NCBI GenBank assembly: GCA_013813775.1
Contig: JACCRE010000213.1
Location: 1 to 33,665 of the forward strand
Direction of reading: 5' to 3'
From: Planctomycetaceae bacterium
GTDB taxonomy: Bacteria > Planctomycetota > Planctomycetia > Planctomycetales > Planctomycetaceae
DNA length: 33,665 nucleotides
Shown here: piece by piece, positions 1-10,670 of the stretch
Numbering within the stretch: position 1 is the stretch's first letter
How the letters are laid out: each line of letters starts with the position of its first letter
Translations under genes and position numbers: made by a program
The notes under the pieces: generated by a model
Database searches by the model: none
Seen by the model: only the letters and a program-made list of their open reading frames with translations
What the model was told of the DNA's origin: nothing

Positions 1-35
1 CGGAAAGATCGCTCCGACACGAACGCCGTTTAAGC

Positions 36-992
36 CTAACGTCGCCGACGCCCCGCGACGTTCACTCCGCTGCCGATCAACAGGTTCTTCTCATAGGTCC
101 AGCGATAGAGCCGACCTGTCTTCTCCGGCGGGAGCACTCTCAACTCCTCGAAGCCAGCGTCTCGAAACCAGCCGAGCACCTCGTCGGTCGTGTGATGATG
201 CTGATAAGCCGGCGCGTACCAGTCGAAGGTGTCGCAGAGCCGGTTCTGTGCGTCGGGGTGTGCGCTGAAATTGACGACCTTGTTGAGCGTCTTGTTGACG
301 AGCGGAATCGCGCCCAGACCCGCTCCGATTCGACAAAGCCGCTCCAGGCGATCGCCGTCCATCGAGGTCGTCCGGCGGCGAAGCGCCGTATTGATTCGTT
401 CCTGCCACCACTGGTTTCGGCGGTAGAGCCAGACGGCGTACCGACCGCCCGGCTTCACCTTTCTGGCGACCGCATCGAACACGGCCCGCGTCTCGACGTC
501 GTGGTGCATCACGCCTATCGAGAACACGACATCGAAGCTCTCGTCTTCGAATGGCAGGCGCTTCAGATCCGCCTGAACGAAGTCGACGTTCGGTAGATGC
601 GCACAGAGCCGCGATGCTTTCTCGACGGCCGTCGTGTGATCGACGCCGACGACGTTCGCCACGGCCTCGCCGGTCACCTTGCAGTACCTCCCGCCGCCGC
701 AACCGGCGTCGAGCACTTTCAGCCCGGCGAGTTCGCTCAGTTCGATGCCGGTCTTGGCGACGAACGTCGCCCGGTCTTCATCGTCGTGGACGACTTCGTA
801 CCGGTTCCATTGCCGGCCGAAGCTCTCAAGATGCTCGGACGACGTAAACCGCGGAATACCGGCGATCACAGGCCACTCACGGGCCGCCTCCGCGCAGACG
901 AGGGCGCTGCGCGCTTCGTCGTGGAGGAGCCGGCGGCCGTTCTCGGGCGAGCGAAGCCGGCTCAAAAGAGACTCATCAGGAGCGTCGGACAT
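36..992 (-). CDS. Class I SAM-dependent methyltransferase
   Basis: This 318-residue protein is a Rossmann-fold methyltransferase of the Methyltransf_11/25 type. Motif I is visible as VLDAGCGGGRY (about residues 93-103), followed by an acidic VGVDHT strand, the QADLKRLPFEDESFDVV motif II region and the IGVMHHDVE stretch. The first 50 residues resemble the short Trm112-like leader often found before such domains (L-R-S-P...L-V-C...WPVIAGIPRF), but the zinc cysteines are mostly absent. I chose the ATG at 992, because it leaves 4 nt after the stop of the upstream Uma2 gene; an earlier in-frame start at 1058 would overlap that gene. The two genes are probably cotranscribed. The substrate is unknown; small-molecule, lipid or glycan methylation are all possible. 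Confidence 0.85.
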   Translation of the reverse strand: MSDAPDESLLSRLRSPENGRRLLHDEARSALVCAEAAREWPVIAGIPRFTSSEHLESFGRQWNRYEVVHDDEDRATFVAKTGIELSELAGLKVLDAGCGGGRYCKVTGEAVANVVGVDHTTAVEKASRLCAHLPNVDFVQADLKRLPFEDESFDVVFSIGVMHHDVETRAVFDAVARKVKPGGRYAVWLYRRNQWWQERINTALRRRTTSMDGDRLERLCRIGAGLGAIPLVNKTLNKVVNFSAHPDAQNRLCDTFDWYAPAYQHHHTTDEVLGWFRDAGFEELRVLPPEKTGRLYRWTYEKNLLIGSGVNVAGRRRR

Positions 993-996
993 GAGG

Positions 997-1713
997 TCAC
1001 ACGCGGCGGCGGGCGAGTTCGGCGACGAAGGCCGCGTGAGCCGAGTCCGCAAGACCAAGGCCGAGAGTGTCCAGCAGACCCTTCGCGTCGTTCGCGATCG
1101 CCGCCGCGGCGTTCAACCACAATCCCGGAAAGACGTTCGATCGAAAGACGCCGTCGGAAGGCGTCGCGAGCCGAACCAGCCGGCCGTCACGGTTCTCATG
1201 CCAGAAGAGTTCCGGTTCCTTCGTCGAGAGCGCCACGTACTCGCGCACCCCGGCTCGCTCGTAGGCGTCCCGCTTGTCGTGCAGATCGATGGCGGCGCTG
1301 CTCGTCGCGATCTCGATCACGAACTCGGGGCCGCCGGCGAGATACTCCTGCTCGTACCGCCCTTGTCCGCCCGACTCGGGCCGAATGAAGAGCATCCCGT
1401 CGGGCTGAACCTCGTCGCGGTCGGGAGTGAGGAAGACGGTCCCGTTGTCGGCCACTCTGGTCCCGACGGTGCGGGCTTGATAGTTGACCAGCCACGCGAT
1501 CAATACCGCATGTGGATCACAGTGCCTAAGCGAAACCGGAGACGCCACGTAGACCACTCCTCCCACGAGTTCGGCTTTGAACGTCTCCGGCGTCCTCTGG
1601 TAGAGGGCGTGGAACGTTGCGCGGTCGAGTCGGTCCCCGCTATGTAACTCCTGCCTGCGGATCTCTCGCGGCGTCTCGCTGCTGATCGACGAGGGGCGGG
1701 TGAGCGTGGACAT
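997..1713 (-). CDS. Uma2 family (DUF820) restriction-endonuclease-fold protein
   Basis: A 238-residue protein with the Uma2/DUF820 layout. The putative PD-(D/E)xK active site is visible as PDG (D105), VIEI (E134) and, after a short gap, DKRDAYERAGVREYV containing K147. The N-terminal AELVGGVVYVASPVS strand and the HxxxxxxLxxWL segment also fit the family. Uma2 proteins are very common and multicopy in cyanobacteria and planctomycetes, and their cellular role is not established; the nuclease fold is known from structures, activity is mostly inferred. The SAM methyltransferase gene starts 4 nt downstream. A nuclease beside a methyltransferase can suggest restriction-modification, but that methyltransferase has no DNA-methylase (N/D)PP(Y/F) motif, so I do not call one. 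Confidence 0.85.
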   Translation of the reverse strand: MSTLTRPSSISSETPREIRRQELHSGDRLDRATFHALYQRTPETFKAELVGGVVYVASPVSLRHCDPHAVLIAWLVNYQARTVGTRVADNGTVFLTPDRDEVQPDGMLFIRPESGGQGRYEQEYLAGGPEFVIEIATSSAAIDLHDKRDAYERAGVREYVALSTKEPELFWHENRDGRLVRLATPSDGVFRSNVFPGLWLNAAAAIANDAKGLLDTLGLGLADSAHAAFVAELARRRV

Positions 1714-1739
1714 GCATCAATCCGAGTGCGCGCGGTCGG

Positions 1740-2474
1740 TCAGAACTCCACCACCATCTTATCCTCCGCAACCTCCGTCGCGGGAAAGATCGAACGCGCC
1801 TTTCGAACATCAACCGGATCGTCGAGGGCGGCGTAAGGATCGAAATGCGTGAGCACCAGTCGCTTCACGCCGGCGTCACGGGCCAACTCGCAGACCGGCG
1901 TCGTATGGCTGTGCCCGGTTCGCACCGCCAGATCGCGCATGTCGTCCGGAAAGTTGCACTCATGGATCAGCAGATCGACGCCGCGGATGAAATCGAGACC
2001 GGTGCCGTCCGCAGTCGTGTCGGTGACGTAGGCGAACGACTTGCCCGGCCAATCGATGCGATATCCAAAACTGCCACCCGGATGCTCTTGAACGCGATGC
2101 ATCAGTCGACCGCCGCCGGGAACGTCAACAGGTGCAGTGACTTCGACGAACTCGAAGGGTAATGGAACCGGAAAGACCTCTTCCGCGAACAGGTGATCGC
2201 GTACCGCACCAATCGAGCGCGCGGAACCGTAGATCGTCGCACGCTCGATCGTGCCGTCACACAGCGGCGGCAACAAGTACGTGAGGCCGATAATGTGATC
2301 AAGGTGCGAATGCGATAGAAAGATCGCCACTGATTTCGACCGAAGCCGACTCGTGAGGCGAAACATCCCGGTGCCGGCGTCGAACACGATCCCCTGCTCC
2401 GGAAGCAGCACACACGACGTATGCCGCTTCTCGGTCGGATGGAAGCCGCTCGTACCCAGCAATTCGACCCGCAT
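1740..2474 (-). CDS. MBL-fold metallo-hydrolase, RNase Z-like
   Basis: A 244-residue metallo-beta-lactamase-fold enzyme. The di-metal motif HSHLDH lies at residues 55-60. Further likely ligands are H131 (in HPGGSFGYRI), D152 (in VTDTTADG), H188/H190 (GHSHTT) and H210 (LTHFDP). The overall order matches RNase Z/ElaC-like phosphodiesterases, but it is shorter than typical RNase Z (about 300 residues) and the exosite arm is not evident, so a tRNA 3'-processing role is not assured. The start ATG lies 2 nt past the stop of gnd, implying translational coupling, though no functional link between the two is obvious. Confidence 0.85.
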   Translation of the reverse strand: MRVELLGTSGFHPTEKRHTSCVLLPEQGIVFDAGTGMFRLTSRLRSKSVAIFLSHSHLDHIIGLTYLLPPLCDGTIERATIYGSARSIGAVRDHLFAEEVFPVPLPFEFVEVTAPVDVPGGGRLMHRVQEHPGGSFGYRIDWPGKSFAYVTDTTADGTGLDFIRGVDLLIHECNFPDDMRDLAVRTGHSHTTPVCELARDAGVKRLVLTHFDPYAALDDPVDVRKARSIFPATEVAEDKMVVEF

Positions 2475-2476
2475 GA

Positions 2477-3937
<1,461 letters not shown>

Positions 3938-4062
3938 TGTGACGCTTTCTTGAGTCCACAGACCGGAGCATGGGCCACCGGCTGCATCATATCGCTAATG
4001 TTTTGTGAGAAAAAACCTTCGGCACAAGCCCATCGATCACAGCACCGAGGCATGATCGACCT

Positions 4063-5151
4063 CTAGCGCTGCACGCGAGCCGAGCCGCCCTTGGCGAACG
4101 CCTCGACCTCCGGCAGCTTCGCCATCGTCGTGTCGCCGGGAAACGTGGTGAGCAGCGCCCCGTGCGCCCAGCCGAGCCGCAGCGACTCTTCCGGCGAGCG
4201 GCCCGAGATCAGGCCGTAGATCAGGCCCGATGCGAACCCGTCTCCGCCGCCGATCCGGTCGATCACGTCGAGCTGCGCGGTCGGGCTGACGTACTTCTGA
4301 CCGTCGAGCCACAGGACCGCGCCCCAGTCGTGGCGATTCGTCGAATGCACTTCTCGCAATGTCGTGCCGACCATCTTCACGTGGGGAAAGGCCTTGACGG
4401 TGGCTTCGATCATGCCGAAGAAGATTTCCGGATCGAGTTTCGACTCGGTCTTCTTGGTGACCTCCGGCCCTTTGACGCCCAGCCCCTTCTGCAAATCTTC
4501 CTCATTGCCGATGAGGCAGTCGACGTGCTCGACGATGCGTCGCAGCGTATCGACCGCCCGATCCTCACCGCCGATCGACTTCCAGAGCTTGGCCCGGAAG
4601 TTCAGATCGAACGATGTGACGGCCCCAGCCGCTTTCGCGGCTTTCATGCCTTCGATGATGATTTCCGACGTCGTTTCCGACAGCGCCGCGAAGATACCGC
4701 CCGAATGGAACCACTTCACGCCGCCTGCGAAAATCTTCTTCCAGTCGAAATCGCCGGGCTTCAGCAGGGCACCGGCTTCGTTCGCCCGGTTGTAGAACAC
4801 GACGGGAGGCCGCACTCCTTGCCCACGGTCGCTGTAGACCGTCGCGATGTTCGGGCCACGCACGCCGTCGTGCTGAAATTCTTTGTAGAAGGGCTTCACG
4901 CCCATCTCGCGGACGCGGGCTTGCACCAGCTCGCCGATGCCGTTGTCGACCATCGCGGTCGCAATGCCGGTCTTCAGTCCGAAGCAGTCGGCGAGATTCG
5001 CGGAGACGTTGTATTCGCCGCCGGAGACGTGAATGTCGAACGACCGGGCCTTCCGAAACGGAATGATGCCCGGATCGAGCCGATGCACGAGCGCCCCGAG
5101 CGACAGAAAATCGAGTTCGCAGGCGTCTTGGCGAATGGTTAATCCAGCCAT
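4063..5151 (-). CDS. kdgK: PfkB-family sugar kinase, probable 2-keto-3-deoxygluconate kinase
   Basis: A 362-residue ribokinase/PfkB-family kinase. The family signature is clear: GGEYNVSANLA near residue 44 (substrate side) and DRIGGGDGFASG (about 298-309), with D304 as the predicted catalytic base and the GGGDG anion hole. The SFDLNFRAKLW and NEEDL segments match KDG kinases. The proposed reaction is ATP-dependent phosphorylation of 2-dehydro-3-deoxy-D-gluconate to KDPG in the cytoplasm. This fits its neighbour, a UxuB-type SDR about 100 nt upstream in the same direction: together they look like part of hexuronate catabolism. The substrate assignment comes from family resemblance and context; another keto-sugar or fructose remains possible. 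No KDPG aldolase or mannonate dehydratase is in the window. Confidence 0.85.
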   Translation of the reverse strand: MAGLTIRQDACELDFLSLGALVHRLDPGIIPFRKARSFDIHVSGGEYNVSANLADCFGLKTGIATAMVDNGIGELVQARVREMGVKPFYKEFQHDGVRGPNIATVYSDRGQGVRPPVVFYNRANEAGALLKPGDFDWKKIFAGGVKWFHSGGIFAALSETTSEIIIEGMKAAKAAGAVTSFDLNFRAKLWKSIGGEDRAVDTLRRIVEHVDCLIGNEEDLQKGLGVKGPEVTKKTESKLDPEIFFGMIEATVKAFPHVKMVGTTLREVHSTNRHDWGAVLWLDGQKYVSPTAQLDVIDRIGGGDGFASGLIYGLISGRSPEESLRLGWAHGALLTTFPGDTTMAKLPEVEAFAKGGSARVQR

Positions 5152-5249
5152 TTCAGTCCCTCAAAATGAAAATGAAGATCAGGTTTGGCAGTGGAAGCGT
5201 CGGAGCAGTCGCGTGTCCAATAGCTCCACGCTGGGGAACGAGCTAAAAA

Positions 5250-6062
<813 letters not shown>

Positions 6063-6169
6063 GTCGAGTCGGTGATTGCTGTGACGCCGCGCCAGCGATG
6101 ACTGCCGCCGAAACCGATGGATTTCGTGATCGAGGGCGAATAATAGCCGATCGACTCCCGGAACGCCCC

Positions 6170-7405
6170 TTAACGCGGCCGTTCCACCGGTTCCAAACGC
6201 ACCGTCGTTCCCGAGAAGGATGTCGAGAGCTTCAGAGGCCCGAAGAGAGCGGCGAAAAACGCTTTCGCATCCGCCTGGTCGACTTTCATCGAAACCGGCG
6301 TTTTCAGATCGATCTCGGCCGCCTTCAAGGCATCGGCGTCAAACTCGAAGGTGATGCCCGTGCCTTCAAGCTGCGTCATGATCGATCGGGTGGGAACGCC
6401 GGACGCCGTGAGCGTGAACTGCCGCCGTGCGAGCGGAATGGCCGCCGGTGGCTCGCCCGCGGCGTTCGTCGCAGGCCGGCCACTGATCAGGCGTTCGATC
6501 TCCTCGTGCTGCTCGACGGTGGCCGCCACTTCGACGACCCGGCCGTTGATCGTGGCTTGAAAGTCGCCGACCTCCCGCCGCCATTTCGCGATCGTTTCCT
6601 GCGAGGGATCTCGCGGACGGTGCGTTCTTTTGATGATGATCAAGGAGCGATCGTCCGGCAGGGGGACGAGTCGGATCGAGCGCAAATCATCGCTCCACTC
6701 GAACGTGAGGTCGAATTGCAGAAGAAGAAGCGTCAACATTTCCGGCGACGACATTTCCGCGAAAACCGCCCCGCTCCACAGGTCGTAAGGCAGCAGTTCC
6801 GAATTCTCGATGCTTAGACCGAACCGATCTGTAACGAGTCGCAAGGATTCGCTCGCTTCCGTGAGATCCGCCCAGCGGACTGTCTGGTTTCTCTGCAACG
6901 CGACCTGCTGCTGCTGCGAACGCTGCTGTCCTGAACGAGCCGTCAGTTCTTCTTTGCGGAGTTCAGCGAGCGTCCGAACGACTGCCGCGGCGTTTTGCGG
7001 ACAGACGTACATACAGTTGCCAACGAGTCGGACCTCGGCATCCGCTTCGCTCGCGATCTGATCCAGGAGTTGACGCAATGGAACAGTCGCCACGGAGAGG
7101 TTGATTGTCCGCGTCGGGTCGATGCGCCGGTCACGCAGAACCGCGATCGAATGCGCGTCTGCCAACGGATTCAGCGCGTCACGCAGCGTCGCGTCTTTCC
7201 ATGCCGCGCCGGGAACGACTTCTGCCAGGTCTTTACGGAGGCGCGGTCCCGTGACGATCGCCGACGAAGGCAGTTCCAGCGATATCTGCGGCGGCGGCAC
7301 ATGCGTCGGGCGATCCGCCGATAATCCGACCGTTCCGCAGGCGACGCACCACATCGAAAAAAATGAGGCGGTGAACTGTGAAAGTCGTCTTCTAGTCCGG
7401 TGCAT
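6170..7405 (-). CDS. Secreted hypothetical protein with STN/secretin-N-like segment
   Basis: A 411-residue protein of unknown function. An N-terminal export signal is likely: basic MHRTRRR, a hydrophobic stretch to about residue 28 and a GLSA/D cleavage site. Residues about 70-137 (ATLRDALNPLADAHSIAVL...INLSVATVPLRQLLDQIASEADAEVRLVGNCMYVCP) have the helix-strand pattern of STN/secretin N-terminal domains. A Gln-rich linker (about 160-168) follows. A second region (about 335-405: RRQFTLTASGVPTRSIMTQLEGTGITFEFDADAL...) repeats the same kind of pattern. I see no outer-membrane secretin barrel or TonB plug, so it may be a periplasmic STN-domain protein. It is divergent from the Hsp70 gene and may share the intergenic promoter region with it. 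I cannot assign a function. Confidence 0.75.
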   Translation of the reverse strand: MHRTRRRLSQFTASFFSMWCVACGTVGLSADRPTHVPPPQISLELPSSAIVTGPRLRKDLAEVVPGAAWKDATLRDALNPLADAHSIAVLRDRRIDPTRTINLSVATVPLRQLLDQIASEADAEVRLVGNCMYVCPQNAAAVVRTLAELRKEELTARSGQQRSQQQQVALQRNQTVRWADLTEASESLRLVTDRFGLSIENSELLPYDLWSGAVFAEMSSPEMLTLLLLQFDLTFEWSDDLRSIRLVPLPDDRSLIIIKRTHRPRDPSQETIAKWRREVGDFQATINGRVVEVAATVEQHEEIERLISGRPATNAAGEPPAAIPLARRQFTLTASGVPTRSIMTQLEGTGITFEFDADALKAAEIDLKTPVSMKVDQADAKAFFAALFGPLKLSTSFSGTTVRLEPVERPR

Positions 7406-7503
7406 GTGGTGATGTTAGCATGACCAGAGGCCTGAAATGGTTCTCCCATCTCGTCGTTCGCCAACGAAACCATAGATCGTCTCCGATCTGCCGGAATCCG
7501 CCT

Positions 7504-9285
7504 ATGCTTCCCACACACGCTGTCGGCATCGATTTGGGGACGACCTACTCGTGCATCTCCTACCTCAATGAACATGGGGAGCCGGTGACGCTCGCGAACA
7601 AGGCCGGCGAGTTGGCGACGCCCTCGGTCGTGCTGTTTGATGGCGACGAGCCGATCGTGGGAACCGAGGCGCTGCGAAGTGCGATCCTGTTCCCCGATCG
7701 CGTCGTCATGCACGCCAAACGTTTCATGGGCGACACGGAAAAACGCTGGACGATCGGCGGACGCCCTTACACGGCCATCGACATTTCGTCGCTTATCCTT
7801 AAGCATTTGCTCGCGTCGGCGCGCGAGCAGATCGGCGACGTCGATCAGGCGGTGATCACGGTTCCCGCGCAATTCAGCGAAGCGCAACGGCTGGCGACGA
7901 TCGAGGCGGGCCATCGCGCCGGCCTGAATCGTGTGGATCTGATCAATGAACCTGTCGCGGCCGCGCTCTGCCATGTTCTCGGAAACGAGGGCCTCTGGTT
8001 CACCGAACTGGCGGAAGAGCAACGCATCCTCGTCTTCGACCTCGGCGGCGGCACGCTGGACCTGTCGCTCGTGAAATACAGCCGCGACGAGGTCGCCGTC
8101 ATCGCCAGCGACGGCGATTTACGCCTTGGCGGCATCGACTGGAATGAAAGCCTGCTCACCGCGATCAGCGAACAATTCCTCAAGGAGTTCCGACTCGATC
8201 CGCGACAAGACCCGGAGAGCCTGCAATTCCTGTCGAACGAGGTCGAGCAGGCGAAACGCAGCCTTTCCAGCCGACCGAAGGCGGCACTGACGTGCCAGCA
8301 CGCCGGGCATCGAAAGACCTATCAGGTCGAGCAGTCTCAGTTCGAGAAGCTGACGCGCCACCTGACCGACCGCACCGAGGAGATCACGAAGCGACTGCTT
8401 CGCGACCAGAAGATCGGCTGGGCGCGCGTCGACGTCGTTCTGACCACCGGCGGCGCGAGCCGGATGCCGATGATTCGGGACCGACTCAAACAGCTCTCGG
8501 GAAGAACGCTCAACACGTCGCTGTCGCCCGACCTGTCGATCGCGCACGGGGCGACCTACTACGCCGGGATGCTGCTCTCGAACAACAAGTTCACGAAGTC
8601 GATTCTCAATGCCGCGGCGAGCCAGCGCCTCGCCCGCGTCAAGCAGCGCAGCGTGAATGCGAGAGGCCTGGGAATTCTCGTGCGCGATCCGCGAACGAAC
8701 ACGAGAGTTCCGCACTACATCATTCCGCCGAACACGCCGCTGCCGGCCGAAGTCACCCAGAAGTTCGGCACCGTCATGGAAGGGCAGAAACGGGTGCGCC
8801 TCGTGGTCATCGAAAGCGGCGCGGGGACGAAGGAATCGTTCGTCAAACTGGGTGATTGCGTGGTTGATGGTCTGCCCCCGAACCTTCCGGAAGGGTCTGA
8901 GATCGCGGTGAGCATCCGCTACGACGAGCAAGCGAAAGTGCACGTTTCGGCAAAAGACGTCACCAGCGGTCGCCGCGCCGAGGCCGAAATCGTGCGCGCC
9001 GAGAATCTGAAGCCTCAGTTGACGACCGACCAGAAGGCCGATGCCGACGCCCGGCTGGTCGGCGATGCCACGCCGTCCGGCCCAGAAATTCAGTCCGTGA
9101 CGCCGACCGAGCCGCAGGCACCACAGCCCGCCTCACATCGGCAACGGAAGCCGCCTACACCTACCGTGGCAAGTCCGCACGTGATCGGCCGGGCTGCGAC
9201 TCCCGTTCCGACGGTGAAAACGGCGAAACCCGCGCAAGAAAGCATCGATCCTGGCGAAGATGAGTTCTGGCGGTCTCTTCACTAG
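7504..9285 (+). CDS. Hsp70-family protein without the C-terminal lid
   Basis: A 593-residue Hsp70-like ATPase. Actin-fold motifs are present: phosphate 1 IDLGTTYSC near residue 8, INEPVAAAL, phosphate 2 VFDLGGGTLDLS and adenosine TTGGASRMP. A beta-sandwich substrate-binding-like domain follows (about 385-500: RGLGILVRDPRT...PPNTPLPAEVTQKF...VSIRYDEQAKVHVSAKD). After about residue 505 the helical lid of DnaK is replaced by a Pro/Thr/Gln-rich, apparently unstructured tail ending in DEFWRSLH. True DnaK is about 640 residues and ends in a conserved acidic EEVD-like or similar tail, so this is a divergent paralogue rather than the main DnaK. I chose the ATG at 7504 because the homology begins just after it; the upstream in-frame extension from 7420 looks non-conserved. 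No grpE or dnaJ is nearby. Confidence 0.9.
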   Translation: MLPTHAVGIDLGTTYSCISYLNEHGEPVTLANKAGELATPSVVLFDGDEPIVGTEALRSAILFPDRVVMHAKRFMGDTEKRWTIGGRPYTAIDISSLILKHLLASAREQIGDVDQAVITVPAQFSEAQRLATIEAGHRAGLNRVDLINEPVAAALCHVLGNEGLWFTELAEEQRILVFDLGGGTLDLSLVKYSRDEVAVIASDGDLRLGGIDWNESLLTAISEQFLKEFRLDPRQDPESLQFLSNEVEQAKRSLSSRPKAALTCQHAGHRKTYQVEQSQFEKLTRHLTDRTEEITKRLLRDQKIGWARVDVVLTTGGASRMPMIRDRLKQLSGRTLNTSLSPDLSIAHGATYYAGMLLSNNKFTKSILNAAASQRLARVKQRSVNARGLGILVRDPRTNTRVPHYIIPPNTPLPAEVTQKFGTVMEGQKRVRLVVIESGAGTKESFVKLGDCVVDGLPPNLPEGSEIAVSIRYDEQAKVHVSAKDVTSGRRAEAEIVRAENLKPQLTTDQKADADARLVGDATPSGPEIQSVTPTEPQAPQPASHRQRKPPTPTVASPHVIGRAATPVPTVKTAKPAQESIDPGEDEFWRSLH

Positions 9286-9305
9286 CCGCCGATGCGTCGT
9301 GGATC

Positions 9306-9334
9306 GGGAATAAACTCAGCGTGCACGGGTCGTA
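9306..9334 (+). promoter_or_regulatory. Candidate ECF-type promoter before the sigma factor gene
   Basis: GGGAATAAACT (9306-9316) followed by GTCGTA (9329-9334) resembles the bipartite layout of ECF-dependent promoters: an AA-containing -35 element and a CGT-containing -10 element. It sits just before the ribosome-binding site GAGGAC (9341-9346) and the ATG at 9350, so it could allow autoregulation by the sigma factor. The match is by eye only and no second copy was found in the window. Confidence 0.35.
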
Positions 9335-9349
9335 AGTGTTGAGGACGTC

Positions 9350-9862
9350 ATGAATGCCGAGGCACGGCAGCAGGAGGTGTCGGCTCTGGTCGATGCGCAT
9401 TACGCGGTGCTGTACCGCTATGCGTACCGGCTCTCGGGATCGGCCGCCGACGCCGAAGATCTGACGCAGCAAGCATTTCTGACGGCTCAAGAGAAGCTCG
9501 ACCAGCTTCGCATCGCCGAAAATGCGAAAGCGTGGCTGTTCGCGATCGTGCGTAACGCGTATTTGAAAACACGTCGAGGGCCGGCCGCGGCTGCGGTTGT
9601 TCCTCTTCAGAATATCGCCGAGCCGTCCCAACATGGCGACGGCTCACCCGATCTGACGGGGGAGGAACTCACGCAGTTGCTCTCCGAATTGCCGGAGGAC
9701 TTCCGAGCTCCTCTGGTCTTGTTTTACTTCGAGGACATGAGTTATCGAGACATCGCCGCGGTGCTCGATCTTCCGATCGGCACCATTATGAGCCGCCTTT
9801 CGCGGGGCAAAGCGCACCTGCGACAGCGTCTCGCCGAGCCGGAGACGGCTTCGGTGAAGTGA
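9350..9862 (+). CDS. ECF-type RNA polymerase sigma factor
   Basis: A 170-residue sigma-70 family ECF sigma factor with only regions 2 and 4. Region 2 runs from about residue 8 to 75: YRYAYRLSGSAADAEDLTQQAFLTA is the classic 2.1-2.2 helix pair, and KAWLFAIVRNAYLKTRR covers 2.3-2.4. Region 4 (about 108-160) contains LSELPEDFRAPLVLFYFEDMSYRDIAAVLDLPIGTIMSRLSRGKAHLR, including the helix-turn-helix. A ribosome-binding site GAGGAC precedes the ATG. A gene for a single-pass membrane protein follows after 21 nt and is the likely regulator. The stimulus is unknown. Confidence 0.95.
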   Translation: MNAEARQQEVSALVDAHYAVLYRYAYRLSGSAADAEDLTQQAFLTAQEKLDQLRIAENAKAWLFAIVRNAYLKTRRGPAAAAVVPLQNIAEPSQHGDGSPDLTGEELTQLLSELPEDFRAPLVLFYFEDMSYRDIAAVLDLPIGTIMSRLSRGKAHLRQRLAEPETASVK

Positions 9863-9883
9863 CGCACTTTCTCGGATATTGTT

Positions 9884-10639
9884 ATGGACTCCCGGACCGC
9901 CCTAGAACGACTCGATGCCGTTCGCCCCGGCTCAGACGACCTTGCGCTGCCGGAAATGGCAGGCGTCAGCGATTTGCTTGCGTCCGACGTGGGGTTGGCT
10001 GCGGAACATCGCCGGAGGCAATCGTGGGAGCGTTCGGTCGCTGTTTCGATGCACGACGTACCGGTGCCGCCCGGCCTCAAAGAGCGTCTGTTGGCGAAGC
10101 TCGCTGATTCGGCGACGGTTGTCGAAGTCGCACCGACGCCCCGAAGGCACACTCGGCGGCGTGCGCTGGGGATGCTTTCGGGTCTGGCGGCAAGCGTCGT
10201 GGCGGCGGGAGTCTATTGGTTCGTCGTGTCGAATACGGTCGATCCCGTGACCGTCGCCGAGTTGAAGGACGCCGCGGCGGCACTGGCTTCGGGTGAAGTT
10301 CAGCCCGAAGCCTTCAAGGGTGATTTCGCACCGGTGCTGCCGTCGTCGGGGAACTGGTGGCGACTGCGGGCAAGACCTCCAGTGGTGGGATTGCTTCCAT
10401 CCGATAACGGGCACCGAGCTGCCGCCTGGCAGTTCTCCTTCGTCGGACGTGCGGGCCGTTTGCAAGGTGTCCTTGTCGCGATTCCGGCGGAAAGCGTCGC
10501 CTCGCCGCCCGCCGGGAAGTTTGCATATGCCGGCGGCAATGCAGTCGCGTGGACCGAGGGCGATTTCGTTTATGTCTGCCGCGTGGAAGGCTCGATCCAC
10601 GAGCTTCTGCGGCAACTCGACGAGGCTCCGCTGGCTTGA
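9884..10639 (+). CDS. Membrane-anchored putative anti-sigma factor
   Basis: A 251-residue protein with a soluble N-terminus, one predicted transmembrane segment at about 94-116 (ALGMLSGLAASVVAAGVYWF, preceded by the basic RRHTRRR) and a C-terminal domain probably outside the cytoplasm. The N-terminal half has the pattern VPVPPGLKERLLAKL (about 60-73) seen in anti-sigma-like proteins beside planctomycete ECF genes. There is no HxxxCxxC zinc-binding anti-sigma motif, so it is not a classic ZAS-domain protein. Its position 21 nt after the ECF gene, the topology and the cytoplasmic domain make an anti-sigma role likely but unproven. The C-terminal domain has two Trp pairs and a VEGSIHELLRQL helix and resembles nothing I can name. 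Confidence 0.7.
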   Translation: MDSRTALERLDAVRPGSDDLALPEMAGVSDLLASDVGLAAEHRRRQSWERSVAVSMHDVPVPPGLKERLLAKLADSATVVEVAPTPRRHTRRRALGMLSGLAASVVAAGVYWFVVSNTVDPVTVAELKDAAAALASGEVQPEAFKGDFAPVLPSSGNWWRLRARPPVVGLLPSDNGHRAAAWQFSFVGRAGRLQGVLVAIPAESVASPPAGKFAYAGGNAVAWTEGDFVYVCRVEGSIHELLRQLDEAPLA

Positions 10640-10670
10640 TCGGCATCACGCCTTGCCGCTGAACTCCAAC

